From a virus, in IMG/VR virus record IMGVR_UViG_3300009466_000016, positions 1 through 26,816 of that record: 26,816 nucleotides of DNA, one strand, 5' to 3'. Below the pieces are notes generated by a model, which made no database searches, was not told the DNA's origin, and saw only the letters and a program-made list of their open reading frames with translations. The translations under genes were made by a program, and so were the position numbers. Below are positions 20,901 through 26,816 of this stretch, piece by piece. Numbering within the stretch: the stretch's first letter is position 1; each line of letters opens with the position of its first letter.

Positions 20901-21349
20901 TGGCACAATTTGACATGCGCAATAACGCGGAGTTTGGGCTTGCCCTCTCCGCTACCCTGAGCGGGACAACCGCAGCGGCTGGCAAGTGGATCGACATGCA
21001 GGGCTGGGAGGCGCTGACATTCAGCGTTTCCACCGGCACTGTCACCGATGCAGGCACCACATCGGGCTTTTCGTTCGAGGTGCAGGAAAGCGACACGACC
21101 GCAGCGGCAGACGCCACGGCAGTCGCAGATGCTGACCTGATCGGCACCGAGGCCGCGCTGACCGTCACAAGCGACGACGCTGACGACACGCTGGTTGGAT
21201 CAATCGGCTACGTTGGCGGCAAGCGGTACGTTCGGATCGTGGCGACCGGGACAACCGGGACCGATGCAGCCGTTACCGTCCATGCCCGCAAGGACAAAGG
21301 CGCGATCATGGCAACGGCAACAATCGACGCCGGCACAGCCGCAACCTGA
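20900..21349 (+). CDS. Beta-rich capsid-associated protein, 149 aa
   Basis: The product opens MAQFDMRNNAEFGLALSATL and is rich in Thr, Ala and Asp with alternating strands: KWIDMQGWEALTFSVSTG, GFSFEVQESDTTA, SIGYVGGKRYVRIVATGTTG. Phage proteins with a W-D-QG...F-VQESDD...GY-G-KRYVR pattern are usual beside HK97-type capsid genes and are probably head decoration or structural proteins. The ATG shares one base with the capsid stop. No catalytic motif. A hairpin follows the stop. Confidence 0.78.
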   Translation: MAQFDMRNNAEFGLALSATLSGTTAAAGKWIDMQGWEALTFSVSTGTVTDAGTTSGFSFEVQESDTTAAADATAVADADLIGTEAALTVTSDDADDTLVGSIGYVGGKRYVRIVATGTTGTDAAVTVHARKDKGAIMATATIDAGTAAT

Positions 21350-21350
21350 T

Positions 21351-21386
21351 CTTAGCAGCGGGCCGCTACGGTGGCCCGTCACTAAG
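21351..21386 (+). other. Stem-loop between capsid-region genes
   Basis: CGGGCC (21359-21364) pairs with GGCCCG (21373-21378), and outer CTTAG (21351-21355) pairs with CTAAG (21382-21386) across a small internal loop. No T-run follows, so it is not a standard terminator. It may protect the capsid mRNA 3' end or lower read-through to downstream genes. Confidence 0.65.
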
Positions 21387-21400
21387 CGCAGGGGCAGCAC

Positions 21401-21979
21401 ATGACAAACATCAACTGGTCTGCACTTGTGGACGCCACTGAGGACAACAAGCGGGCGGCTGACATGCTGATCCGCACCGATGATGGCATAGAGCGGCGCA
21501 CCGGATACGATGGCGGCTGGCTCTACCTGCACGACAGCGTACACACATCCAGCAACAAACAATCCATCACAGCCGACACGCTCACGCATGTGACGATTGA
21601 CGGCTTGGCGGATGACAGCACAACCGACTTTCGCCGGGGCATTCCTCTGGACGTTTTCGGCAACAGCAGCACAATCCAGCCATTTGCGACCGGCGAAGTC
21701 TACAACATCAACTTGACATTTCGCATTAGCAAGAGCAGCAGCACGGCGACCTTTGCTGAAATCGACGTTGGCATTGGCGCGGATTACAGTACCATGATTG
21801 CGCGGGACCGGCGGTCACTGACCAAGGGCAGCGGCATTGAGGATTTTCTATTCTTCAACGGTACGCTGTTTGTCACTGAGCCTTTCGCGCGGTACGGGGC
21901 GCGGTTCTTTATCCAATGCTCCGAAGATGTTATGCTCTGGGACAAGGCTATCATGCTGCAAAGGACGCACAGCCCATGA
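21401..21979 (+). CDS. Beta-rich structural protein of unknown role, 192 aa
   Basis: The ATG follows AGGGGCAGC. The protein has a short acidic N-terminal helix, then IRTDDGIERRTGYDGGWLYLH and a run of strands up to EDVMLWDKAIMLQRTHSP. Tyr, Phe and Thr are common, and the strand periodicity suits a jelly-roll or sandwich domain like those of head fibres, decoration knobs or receptor-contact proteins. There is no enzymatic motif. Its place between capsid and connector genes argues for a virion part. ATGA overlap with the next gene. Confidence 0.65.
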   Translation: MTNINWSALVDATEDNKRAADMLIRTDDGIERRTGYDGGWLYLHDSVHTSSNKQSITADTLTHVTIDGLADDSTTDFRRGIPLDVFGNSSTIQPFATGEVYNINLTFRISKSSSTATFAEIDVGIGADYSTMIARDRRSLTKGSGIEDFLFFNGTLFVTEPFARYGARFFIQCSEDVMLWDKAIMLQRTHSP

Positions 21980-22173
21980 CGCGGATCAAGATTTTACGCA
22001 CGTTTCAAATCAGCCTTGACGGGCTAACCGTCCAAACTTGGGGGCCGGGAACTGAGCGCGACGTTGACGACGCAACGCTTGCAATCCTGATTGGCGAGGG
22101 CGCTTGCGAGATTGTGACCAAAGCGCACCTTGCGGCACCGGAAAACAAGACGCGCAAGCGGGGCCGGAAATGA
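21976..22173 (+). CDS. Small head-region protein, 65 aa
   Basis: The start MTRIKILRTFQISLDGLTVQ is set by the ATGA overlap with the gene before. The product has VQTWGPGTERDVDDATLAILIGEGACEIV and a very basic C-terminal tail (KTRKRGRK). This resembles small phage proteins that open with K-LRSF-VS-DG and contain an L-A-GVAE-type end, found in the head-tail region with unknown function. It is ATGA-coupled to the connector gene. Confidence 0.72.
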   Translation: MTRIKILRTFQISLDGLTVQTWGPGTERDVDDATLAILIGEGACEIVTKAHLAAPENKTRKRGRK

Positions 22174-22811
22174 GGTTCAACCGCAAGTCCGTTAACGTCA
22201 CAGCCTCGGATGACGATCCGGCCATTTCACTGGCGGCGATCAAGCCGTTCCTGCGGGTAGATGGTGATGTAGATGACGACATCATCACTGCCTACATTGC
22301 CACGGCGACGGAGGCGGTTAAGCAATACCTGCGGCGGGCGCTGTTGACCGAGACCTTCGTATTCAAGGCGGACGGCTTCACAGATGCTTACGGCGACGAC
22401 CGCCTTTTGTCGCTTGGGCCGGGCGTCCACACGGCATCCAGGCCCTATGTCCTGGGCGGCGGCGAAACGCTGGACCTGCCCTTTGCACCGGTGGCGTCAG
22501 TCACTAGCGTTGTGACCTATGACCGCGACAATATCAGCAGCACATTCAGCGCATCGCGCTATGGCGTGGATACAGAAAGTGGACGCATCTACCTGCAAGA
22601 AGGCGAGACGTGGCCTAGCAATCTGCGGGCGCAAGACGCGGTGCAAGTGACCTACGTCGCAGGCTATGGCTCAGGCAACATCCCCGCGCCTATCCTTGAG
22701 GCGATCCGGCTCTATGTGTCGTCGCTCTATGATGGGACATGCGCGGGCATCGACATGCAGATGAAGGCGCTGTTGGCTCCTTATCGGCGCATGGATGAAT
22801 TGGCATGGTGA
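22170..22811 (+). CDS. Head-tail connector, gp6 / phiE125 gp8-like, 213 aa
   Basis: The start MRFNRKSVNVTASDDDP is set by ATGA coupling. The helical segment ISLAAIKPFLRVDGDVDDDIITAYIATATEAVKQYLRRAL matches the gp6-type connector fold (a DxxIxxLIxAA-like helix). Then comes a beta region with LDLPFAPVASVTSVVTYD and YGVDTESGRIYL, as in the longer phiE125 gp8 variant, and a final helical LLAPYRRM. It forms a ring below the portal. Overlap of 7 bp with the next gene. Confidence 0.85.
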   Translation: MRFNRKSVNVTASDDDPAISLAAIKPFLRVDGDVDDDIITAYIATATEAVKQYLRRALLTETFVFKADGFTDAYGDDRLLSLGPGVHTASRPYVLGGGETLDLPFAPVASVTSVVTYDRDNISSTFSASRYGVDTESGRIYLQEGETWPSNLRAQDAVQVTYVAGYGSGNIPAPILEAIRLYVSSLYDGTCAGIDMQMKALLAPYRRMDELAW

Positions 22812-23161
22812 ATTGCTGCGCCACATCCAAATACAACGCGCGGCAGCTACGCGAGGCCGTGACGTTCCAGCGCGTGACCAACACGCAGGACGATTACGGC
22901 GCACGGGTGCAGACGTGGGCGGCGATCACGGACGCACCAACGCGAGCGATGGTTAAGCCAATGTCAGGCGGTGAGCGTTACGCATCGGCGCGGACTGAGG
23001 CCACATCAACGCATCGGATCGTGTGCAGGTACTTTGCCGACCTGACCGAAAAAGACCGCGTGGTGATCCGGGGCCGGGCGTACAACATCCGCTTCATTGC
23101 GAATGTGGACTTTGACGACCAATGGCTTGAAATCAGTGCAGAACTTGGGGCGGCGGTATGA
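22805..23161 (+). CDS. Head-tail adaptor / head closure protein, 118 aa
   Basis: The protein carries REAVTFQRVTNTQDDYGARVQTWAAI, then MSGGERYASARTEATSTHRIVCRYF, and KDRVVIRGRAYNIRFIANVDFDDQWLEISAE. This is the usual order of Phage_H_T_join proteins (SPP1 gp16 / HK97 connector class): a beta barrel that plugs the connector and joins the tail. An N-terminal Cys-Cys pair is unusual. It starts 7 bp inside the connector gene and is ATGA-coupled downstream. Confidence 0.87.
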   Translation: MVNCCATSKYNARQLREAVTFQRVTNTQDDYGARVQTWAAITDAPTRAMVKPMSGGERYASARTEATSTHRIVCRYFADLTEKDRVVIRGRAYNIRFIANVDFDDQWLEISAELGAAV

Positions 23162-23598
23162 GTAAAATATCCGTTGAGCTGGTTGGCAAAAAAAACATTG
23201 ACCGCGCCTTGGCGCAGGCGGCGGCGGATGTCAAAAGCGCCGTTGAAACCGCAGTCGTCGGCACGGCTCTTGAGTTGCGCGGCAATATCGTAACCAGCAT
23301 CGCGCGGGGGCCAGCATCGGGCCGGACGTATCAGAAGTACAACCCGCGCCGGGTCCACACGGCATCCGCACCGGGACAACCGCCAATGACTGACACCGGG
23401 CGGCTGGCGAACAACATCTATTTTGAGCGACTTGGGGCCACAACGGCGGCGGTGGGCAGCACATTGGCGTATGCGGTTTACCTTGAGTACGGAACGCCAA
23501 CAATCGCGGCGCGTCCGTTTTTCCGTCCGGCAGTCGAAGAAATCCGGCCTAAGTTTCTCAGGCGACTTGAGAAAGCCCTCGGAGACACATTGAGATGA
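23158..23598 (+). CDS. HK97 gp10-like tail-joining protein, 146 aa
   Basis: The N-terminal helix (NIDRALAQAAADVKSAVETAVVGTALELRGNIV) is followed by ASAPGQPPMTDTGRLANNIYF and AYAVYLEYGTPTIAARPFFRPAVEE, the hallmark of HK97 gp10-type proteins (GxPPxxxTGxLxxSI...YxxxxEfGT...RPFxxPA). Members act in head-tail joining or tail completion. It is ATGA-coupled on both sides. Confidence 0.92.
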   Translation: MSKISVELVGKKNIDRALAQAAADVKSAVETAVVGTALELRGNIVTSIARGPASGRTYQKYNPRRVHTASAPGQPPMTDTGRLANNIYFERLGATTAAVGSTLAYAVYLEYGTPTIAARPFFRPAVEEIRPKFLRRLEKALGDTLR

Positions 23599-24026
23599 AC
23601 TTTGCAGCCGTATCACAGGCCGTGCGGGCGCGACTGGCGGGCGATGCAACGCTGTCGGCGCTGGTGACGTATGTCGGATACGACAAGCCCCAAGACACGC
23701 AGCCGGAAAGCAGCATCCCGTTCCCTTACACCATCATCGAGGACGTGGCTGGAACGGCGTGGGACACCAAAACCAGCGAAGGCGGGAACCAGCTTATTCG
23801 AGTGACGACCTACGCGCGGCCGACCGACACGCGGAGCGCGGTGGACATCGCAGACGCGGCGGCTCAGGCGGCTTATGACGCGCTGCATAGGTTCGATCTG
23901 GTCATAGCGGGGGCGCACACTGTGAACTGTCTATTCGAGGAAAGCCCCGGCAACATTCCAGATCCCGATGGGTTTACTCGATACAGGCCGATGACATTCC
24001 GCATCGTCTATGAGGCGGGCGAGTAA
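23595..24026 (+). CDS. DUF3168 tail terminator / completion protein, 143 aa
   Basis: The helix NFAAVSQAVRARLAGDATLSALV leads to PFPYTIIEDV, GNQLIRVTTYARPTDTRSAVDIADAAAQAAYDALHR and FRIVYEAGE. This matches DUF3168 proteins, which cap the tail tube and set its junction with the head. The last gene of the capsid operon; its stop is two bases before the tail promoter motif. Confidence 0.88.
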   Translation: MNFAAVSQAVRARLAGDATLSALVTYVGYDKPQDTQPESSIPFPYTIIEDVAGTAWDTKTSEGGNQLIRVTTYARPTDTRSAVDIADAAAQAAYDALHRFDLVIAGAHTVNCLFEESPGNIPDPDGFTRYRPMTFRIVYEAGE

Positions 24027-24027
24027 C

Positions 24028-24064
24028 TTTGCAGTTTTGCAAAGGCGTGGTATAAGTTTGCAAA
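24028..24064 (+). promoter_or_regulatory. TTTGCA-type promoter for the tail operon
   Basis: -35-like TTTGCA (24028-24033), a 17-bp spacer and -10 TATAAG (24051-24056, five of six to consensus). Palindromes TTTGCAAA lie at 24036-24043 and 24057-24064, 21 bp apart. It is a close copy of the site at 18887-18924, including the 8-bp offset between first and second box. Transcription should begin near 24063, just ahead of the tail tube gene. Confidence 0.82.
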
Positions 24065-24084
24065 GCCAATGAAAGGGCAAAACG

Positions 24085-24483
24085 ATGACAGCAGAGAGCG
24101 GGCGCGATCTACGGATCAGCTACAATAGCGGCTCAGGCATGGCGGTGGTAGCGGGAGCGCGTACCGACAGCCTGACATTCAACAACGAGGCAATCGACAT
24201 CACCGACAAAGATGATGCGGGCGTCCGGACCTATCTGGACGACATCGGCGTCAAGAGCATGTCCCTGTCCTGCACGGGCGTTGCCAAGGCATCGACATTC
24301 GCAGCACTTGCGGCGGCGGCATCATCCGGCACGGCATTGCACGACTTTCAGGTCGAACTTGGCAGCTTCGCCACCTATTCGGGGTCGTTCTTCATCACGT
24401 CTTTTGAAGCGACGGGCGAACAGGCCGATACGATCACCTTCACAATGTCGCTGGAAAGCAGCGGCGCGATCACGGCGTCCTGA
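24085..24483 (+). CDS. Major tail tube protein, TP901-1-like, 132 aa
   Basis: The sequence opens GRDLRISYNSGSGMAVVAGARTDSLTFNNEAIDITDKDDAG and ends FFITSFEATGEQADTITFTMSLESSGAI, both typical of TP901-1-type tail tube proteins. It forms stacked hexameric rings around the tape measure. GAAAGGGC lies upstream as ribosome site. It has its own promoter, as expected for an abundant product, and its stop overlaps the chaperone start by one base. Confidence 0.92.
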   Translation: MTAESGRDLRISYNSGSGMAVVAGARTDSLTFNNEAIDITDKDDAGVRTYLDDIGVKSMSLSCTGVAKASTFAALAAAASSGTALHDFQVELGSFATYSGSFFITSFEATGEQADTITFTMSLESSGAITAS

Positions 24484-24863
24484 TGAGCGTTTTTCGTGAA
24501 GTCCGAATTGAGTTGGACGGGAAAGAATACTGGTTCACCCCGTCCAACAAATTCCTGCGCAGGATCGACGCTGGCCTAGCGCCTCAAACGCTGTTGGGCG
24601 TTGTCGGGACAATGGACGGCAAGAACGTGCCGCTCCCTGCCCTTGCCTACATCATTTCAGAGATGGTGCAGGAAGGCGGCGGCAATGTTGACGAGGACGA
24701 CGTTCTGGCATCGCTCTATGACGACCTGACCAACAACGGCGGGAACGGCATTGGTCCTCTTGTGCAGTGCATTGGCGATTGCATCACGCCACCGGGGCGA
24801 CCTGAAAAAAACTTACCAGCCCCGGCGCAAACCGGGGACAAGAAAAAGTCCCGACGCAAATAG
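24483..24863 (+). CDS. Tail assembly chaperone, G-like (unshifted), 126 aa
   Basis: The N-terminal part REVRIELDGKEYWFTPSNKFLRRIDAGLAPQTLLGVV has the usual opening of phage and gene-transfer-agent tail chaperones, followed by a small helical domain (ALAYIISEMVQ...DVLASLYDDL). Near its end it carries A AAA AAC in the correct frame. Without a shift, translation goes on for 14 codons beyond the slip codon into a basic tail (GDKKKSRRK) and stops. In lambda-like phages the G protein is made in large excess over the shifted form and coats the tape measure. Confidence 0.85.
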   Translation: MSVFREVRIELDGKEYWFTPSNKFLRRIDAGLAPQTLLGVVGTMDGKNVPLPALAYIISEMVQEGGGNVDEDDVLASLYDDLTNNGGNGIGPLVQCIGDCITPPGRPEKNLPAPAQTGDKKKSRRK

Positions 24864-25051
24864 ACTGGACTGGCATGTATGTCACGGCCAGAAGTTGGGG
24901 CATACAGCCAAGCGAGTTTTGGGCAATGACGATGGTTGAATGGTTCGCTGAGGCGCAGCTTCACCAGAAGCAAAACGAAGGTCAGAAGCCCGTCAAAGGC
25001 CATTTGTCAGACGCCGAGGTTGACCGCCTCAAGCTGTTGTTAGAGGACTGA
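24483..25051 (+). CDS. Tail assembly chaperone G-T fusion by -1 frameshift, about 189 aa
   Basis: Reading the zero frame through AAC at 24810-24812, then shifting back one base so that the next codon starts at 24812, gives about 79 further codons ending at TGA 25049-25051. The T part contains IDWTGMYVTARSWGIQPSEFWAMTMVEWFAEAQ and LSDAEVDRLKLLLED. The conserved-looking IDW segment lies upstream of the only ATG in that frame (24875), so independent initiation would lose it, which favours frameshifting. T would bind the tail tube and G the tape measure during tail assembly. Confidence 0.85.
24806..24837 (+). other. Programmed -1 ribosomal frameshift signal
   Basis: The slippery heptamer A-AAA-AAC (24806-24812) is in register with the chaperone frame (codons AAA at 24807 and AAC at 24810). 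Seven bases later a 6-bp GC stem, CCCCGG (24820-24825) with CCGGGG (24832-24837), provides a stimulating hairpin. Slippage by -1 leads into an open frame that runs to 25051. Confidence 0.88.
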
Positions 25052-25052
25052 T

Positions 25053-26816
25053 ATGGCGCTCCCAAAGCTACAGGTTCAAGTTACTGCGGATACCAAACAG
25101 GCCGAAGATGGTCTGAAAAAAGTATCAGGTGACATCGGACAGGTCGAAAAGGCGTCAACAAGGGCAGTTTCGGCGGTCAAGGCGTTTGCTGTCGGTCTTG
25201 CCAGCATTGCGACAGTTTCGGCTGTTTTCTCAAGGGCAGTTGCCGAAAGTCAGAAGTTTGAAACAACGATGTTTCGGATTGGCGCTGTCATTAAGGCGAC
25301 CGGAGGCGTAGCAGGACGCACCGCTGACGACCTTCGCAGCTTCGCCAGAGAACTTGCAATGAATACGCTGGAAAGCACTGAGGGCGTGCTTGAGGCGCAG
25401 CAGCGTTTGCTGACATTCCGCAAAGTCACTGGCGATGTATTCGACCGGACAATTCGCGTAGCGGCTGACCTTTCGGCTGTTCTGGGTCAGAACATGAGCA
25501 GTTCCGCCATTCAGTTGGGGCGGGCGCTAGAGGACCCGGTTACTGGACTGACTGCGCTAACACGCAGCGGAACAGTATTTACCGACCAGCAAAAGGAAAT
25601 GGTCAAGCAGTTGGTCGAAAGCGGCCAGCTACTAAAGGCGCAAACCTTCATTCTGGATGAACTAGAAGCGCAATATGGCGGCGCTGCGGTTGCGGCGGCG
25701 CAAGGCTATGCTGGTGCGCTAGATACTTTAGGCCAAAGGCTTCAAGAGTTTTTCCTTTCTATTGACGAAAACTTGGGGCTGACCAAGGCGCTTTCGGCAA
25801 TCTACCTGACAGCATCCGAGGCGCTGCGCGTCCTGACCGAAAACATGGGCCGATTGGTCACTTACATTGGCACGGCAATGGCGGCATCTGTTGCTTATGC
25901 GGCGTTTATGGCGCGGGGCTGGGTCGCGGCATTTGTCGCGGCAAGGGTGGCGACGTTTAGCCTTGCTGGGGCAATGGCATTCTTGCGCACGGCTCTAATC
26001 AGGACGGGCATCGGGGCCGTTGTCGTCTTGGCGGGCGAGGCGGTTTACCAATTCACCAGAATGACGCAAGCCGTTGGCTCTATCGGCGAAGCAATGGGCC
26101 TCTTGGGCGACGTTGCTGTTGAGGTATGGGGCCGCATCAAGGATGGCGCGGCAGCAATGGTCATGTCTATCAAGGCGACATTCCTGGAGATGGAAGGCTA
26201 TTTCTTGGGGTCAATTTCCCGCATGGCAATGAAGGCGTCCGACTTCTTCCTATCCATGTCAGAGGGCGTTGCTGGCATTCCCGGCATGGAAGGGCTTGCG
26301 GGCGGGCTTATGTCGGCATCCAACGCTTTCCTGCGCGGCGCGGCTGGCACATCCCAAGCCGGGCAAATGTCGCTTAATCAGGCTGGCGGCTTGCGGAATG
26401 AAGCGTCGGGCCTGTTTGGCGGGCTATCTGCACCGCTTGAGAGCGTCCAGAAGATCAAAGACCTACTCGGATCAATCAAGGATGAGCGCATCACCCTGCC
26501 TGATTTGTTGGGAGTGGCATCCGAGGAAGGCGAAGGCGGCAAGGGCGGAAAAAGCGCATCCGAAAAGCTGGATGAAGAACTGACCGCGCAAGAGGATCGC
26601 GTAAAGCAGCACTTTGACACGATCAAGGCGCTTGCTCAGGGCGGCTTGTCCGACAAGCTGGGCGCATGGGGCGATTACTTCGGCAACCTTGCATCGCTCA
26701 CCGGCATGAACAACAAGAAGCTGCTGCAGGCTCAGAAATCCTTTGCGGCGGCGCAGGCGCTGATTGACGCATGGGGCGCACACAACAAGGTTCTGAACGA
26801 TCCGACCTTGCCTTGG
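25053..26816 (+). CDS. Tail tape measure protein, 3' end beyond window
   Basis: The frame is open from ATG 25053 to the window end (588 codons). GAGGA upstream serves as ribosome site. The N-terminus has LQVQVTADTKQAEDGLKKVSGDIGQVEKA, then a TMP_2-like region with SRAVAESQKFETTMFRIGAVIKATGG, ADDLRSFARELA, DLSAVLGQNMSSSAIQLGRALEDPVTGLTAL, and GYAGALDTLGQRLQEFF, as in lambda gpH-type proteins. Hydrophobic segments follow (about residues 270-330). Near the edge AQALIDAWGAHNKVLNDPTLPW is the usual C-terminal mark, so the missing part may be short. It sets tail length and enters the cell envelope at ejection. Confidence 0.93.
   Translation, partial: MALPKLQVQVTADTKQAEDGLKKVSGDIGQVEKASTRAVSAVKAFAVGLASIATVSAVFSRAVAESQKFETTMFRIGAVIKATGGVAGRTADDLRSFARELAMNTLESTEGVLEAQQRLLTFRKVTGDVFDRTIRVAADLSAVLGQNMSSSAIQLGRALEDPVTGLTALTRSGTVFTDQQKEMVKQLVESGQLLKAQTFILDELEAQYGGAAVAAAQGYAGALDTLGQRLQEFFLSIDENLGLTKALSAIYLTASEALRVLTENMGRLVTYIGTAMAASVAYAAFMARGWVAAFVAARVATFSLAGAMAFLRTALIRTGIGAVVVLAGEAVYQFTRMTQAVGSIGEAMGLLGDVAVEVWGRIKDGAAAMVMSIKATFLEMEGYFLGSISRMAMKASDFFLSMSEGVAGIPGMEGLAGGLMSASNAFLRGAAGTSQAGQMSLNQAGGLRNEASGLFGGLSAPLESVQKIKDLLGSIKDERITLPDLLGVASEEGEGGKGGKSASEKLDEELTAQEDRVKQHFDTIKALAQGGLSDKLGAWGDYFGNLASLTGMNNKKLLQAQKSFAAAQALIDAWGAHNKVLNDPTLPW

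Noticed and set aside
19668-20906. A 412-codon leftward frame opposite the major capsid gene.
   Set aside because: It mirrors the capsid gene exactly, as expected from codon bias in G+C-rich DNA, and shows His, Val and Arg-rich shadow composition.
24875-25051. Independent T gene starting at ATG 24875.
   Set aside because: No clear ribosome site lies upstream and the T-like domain begins before this ATG; the in-frame slippery site and hairpin explain the reading frame better.
1-26816. CRISPR arrays, insertion sequences, integrase, attachment sites.
   Set aside because: No regularly spaced long repeats, transposase or tyrosine/serine recombinase motifs, or duplicated site were seen on either strand.

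Overview
This window is a contiguous stretch of a tailed double-stranded DNA phage or prophage of the HK97-capsid, long-tail (siphovirus-like) type. The likely host is an alphaproteobacterium, probably of the Rhodobacterales. That host assignment is inference from the G+C-rich coding sequence, a phage-borne GapR/DUF2312 gene, and a DUF1376 / DnaA-domain-IV replication module of the kind found in alphaproteobacterial phages. No integrase, bacterial flank, tRNA, rRNA, IS element or CRISPR array was found, so phage versus prophage cannot be decided here.

Layout. (1) 1-300: the tail of an upstream gene encoding a small lipoprotein, then a strong terminator. (2) 297-2385, minus strand: about ten very short genes, many linked by ATGA or TGATG overlaps, reading leftward from a divergent control region. 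(3) 2386-2514: divergent control region with a palindrome that overlaps the start codon of a 55-residue ribbon-helix-helix regulator. (4) 2512-7919, plus strand: recombination and replication genes (Gp157-like, Bet/Red-beta annealing protein, NinB-like, HNH/DUF968-like, RusA-like resolvase, DUF1376 replication protein, probable loader-region protein, stand-alone DnaA domain IV, GapR, SSB). (5) 7921-8080: an intergenic array of TTTGCA boxes. (6) 8081-12580: accessory early or middle genes (HD nucleotidase-like, SNF2-type helicase, DNA methyltransferase, tandem winged-helix protein, small exported protein). (7) 12713-13604: a promoter with nested dyads, two small unknown genes, an XRE-like regulator, three ATGTTAGAC repeats and a 26-residue membrane peptide. 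(8) 13601-18792: TerS, TerL, portal, and a MuF head protein fused to an AT-rich HEFGH zincin-like domain, followed by a small acidic partner gene. (9) 18846-24026: terminator, TTTGCA-type promoter, prohead protease, major capsid protein, two beta-rich structural proteins, and head-tail joining genes. (10) 24028-26816: a second TTTGCA-type promoter, tail tube, tail assembly chaperone with a well-formed -1 frameshift signal, and a tape measure gene cut by the window edge.

How it fits together. The replication block carries its own annealing protein, SSB, resolvase and two proteins that resemble parts of the host initiation and topology machinery (DnaA domain IV, GapR). The structural block follows the usual HK97-like order. 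The two most strongly expressed structural products (capsid and tail tube) each sit behind a near-identical promoter with -35 TTTGCA, a 17-bp spacer, a TATA-type -10, and two TTTGCAAA palindromes 21-22 bp apart. This points to one phage or host regulator controlling both. The items most worth a second look are the TTTGCA regulon, the MuF-metallopeptidase plus partner module, the -1 frameshift cassette, the GapR/DnaA-IV pair, the helicase-methyltransferase pair, and the minus-strand array of tiny overlapping genes. All family names come from reading the translated sequences by eye; no database search was run.
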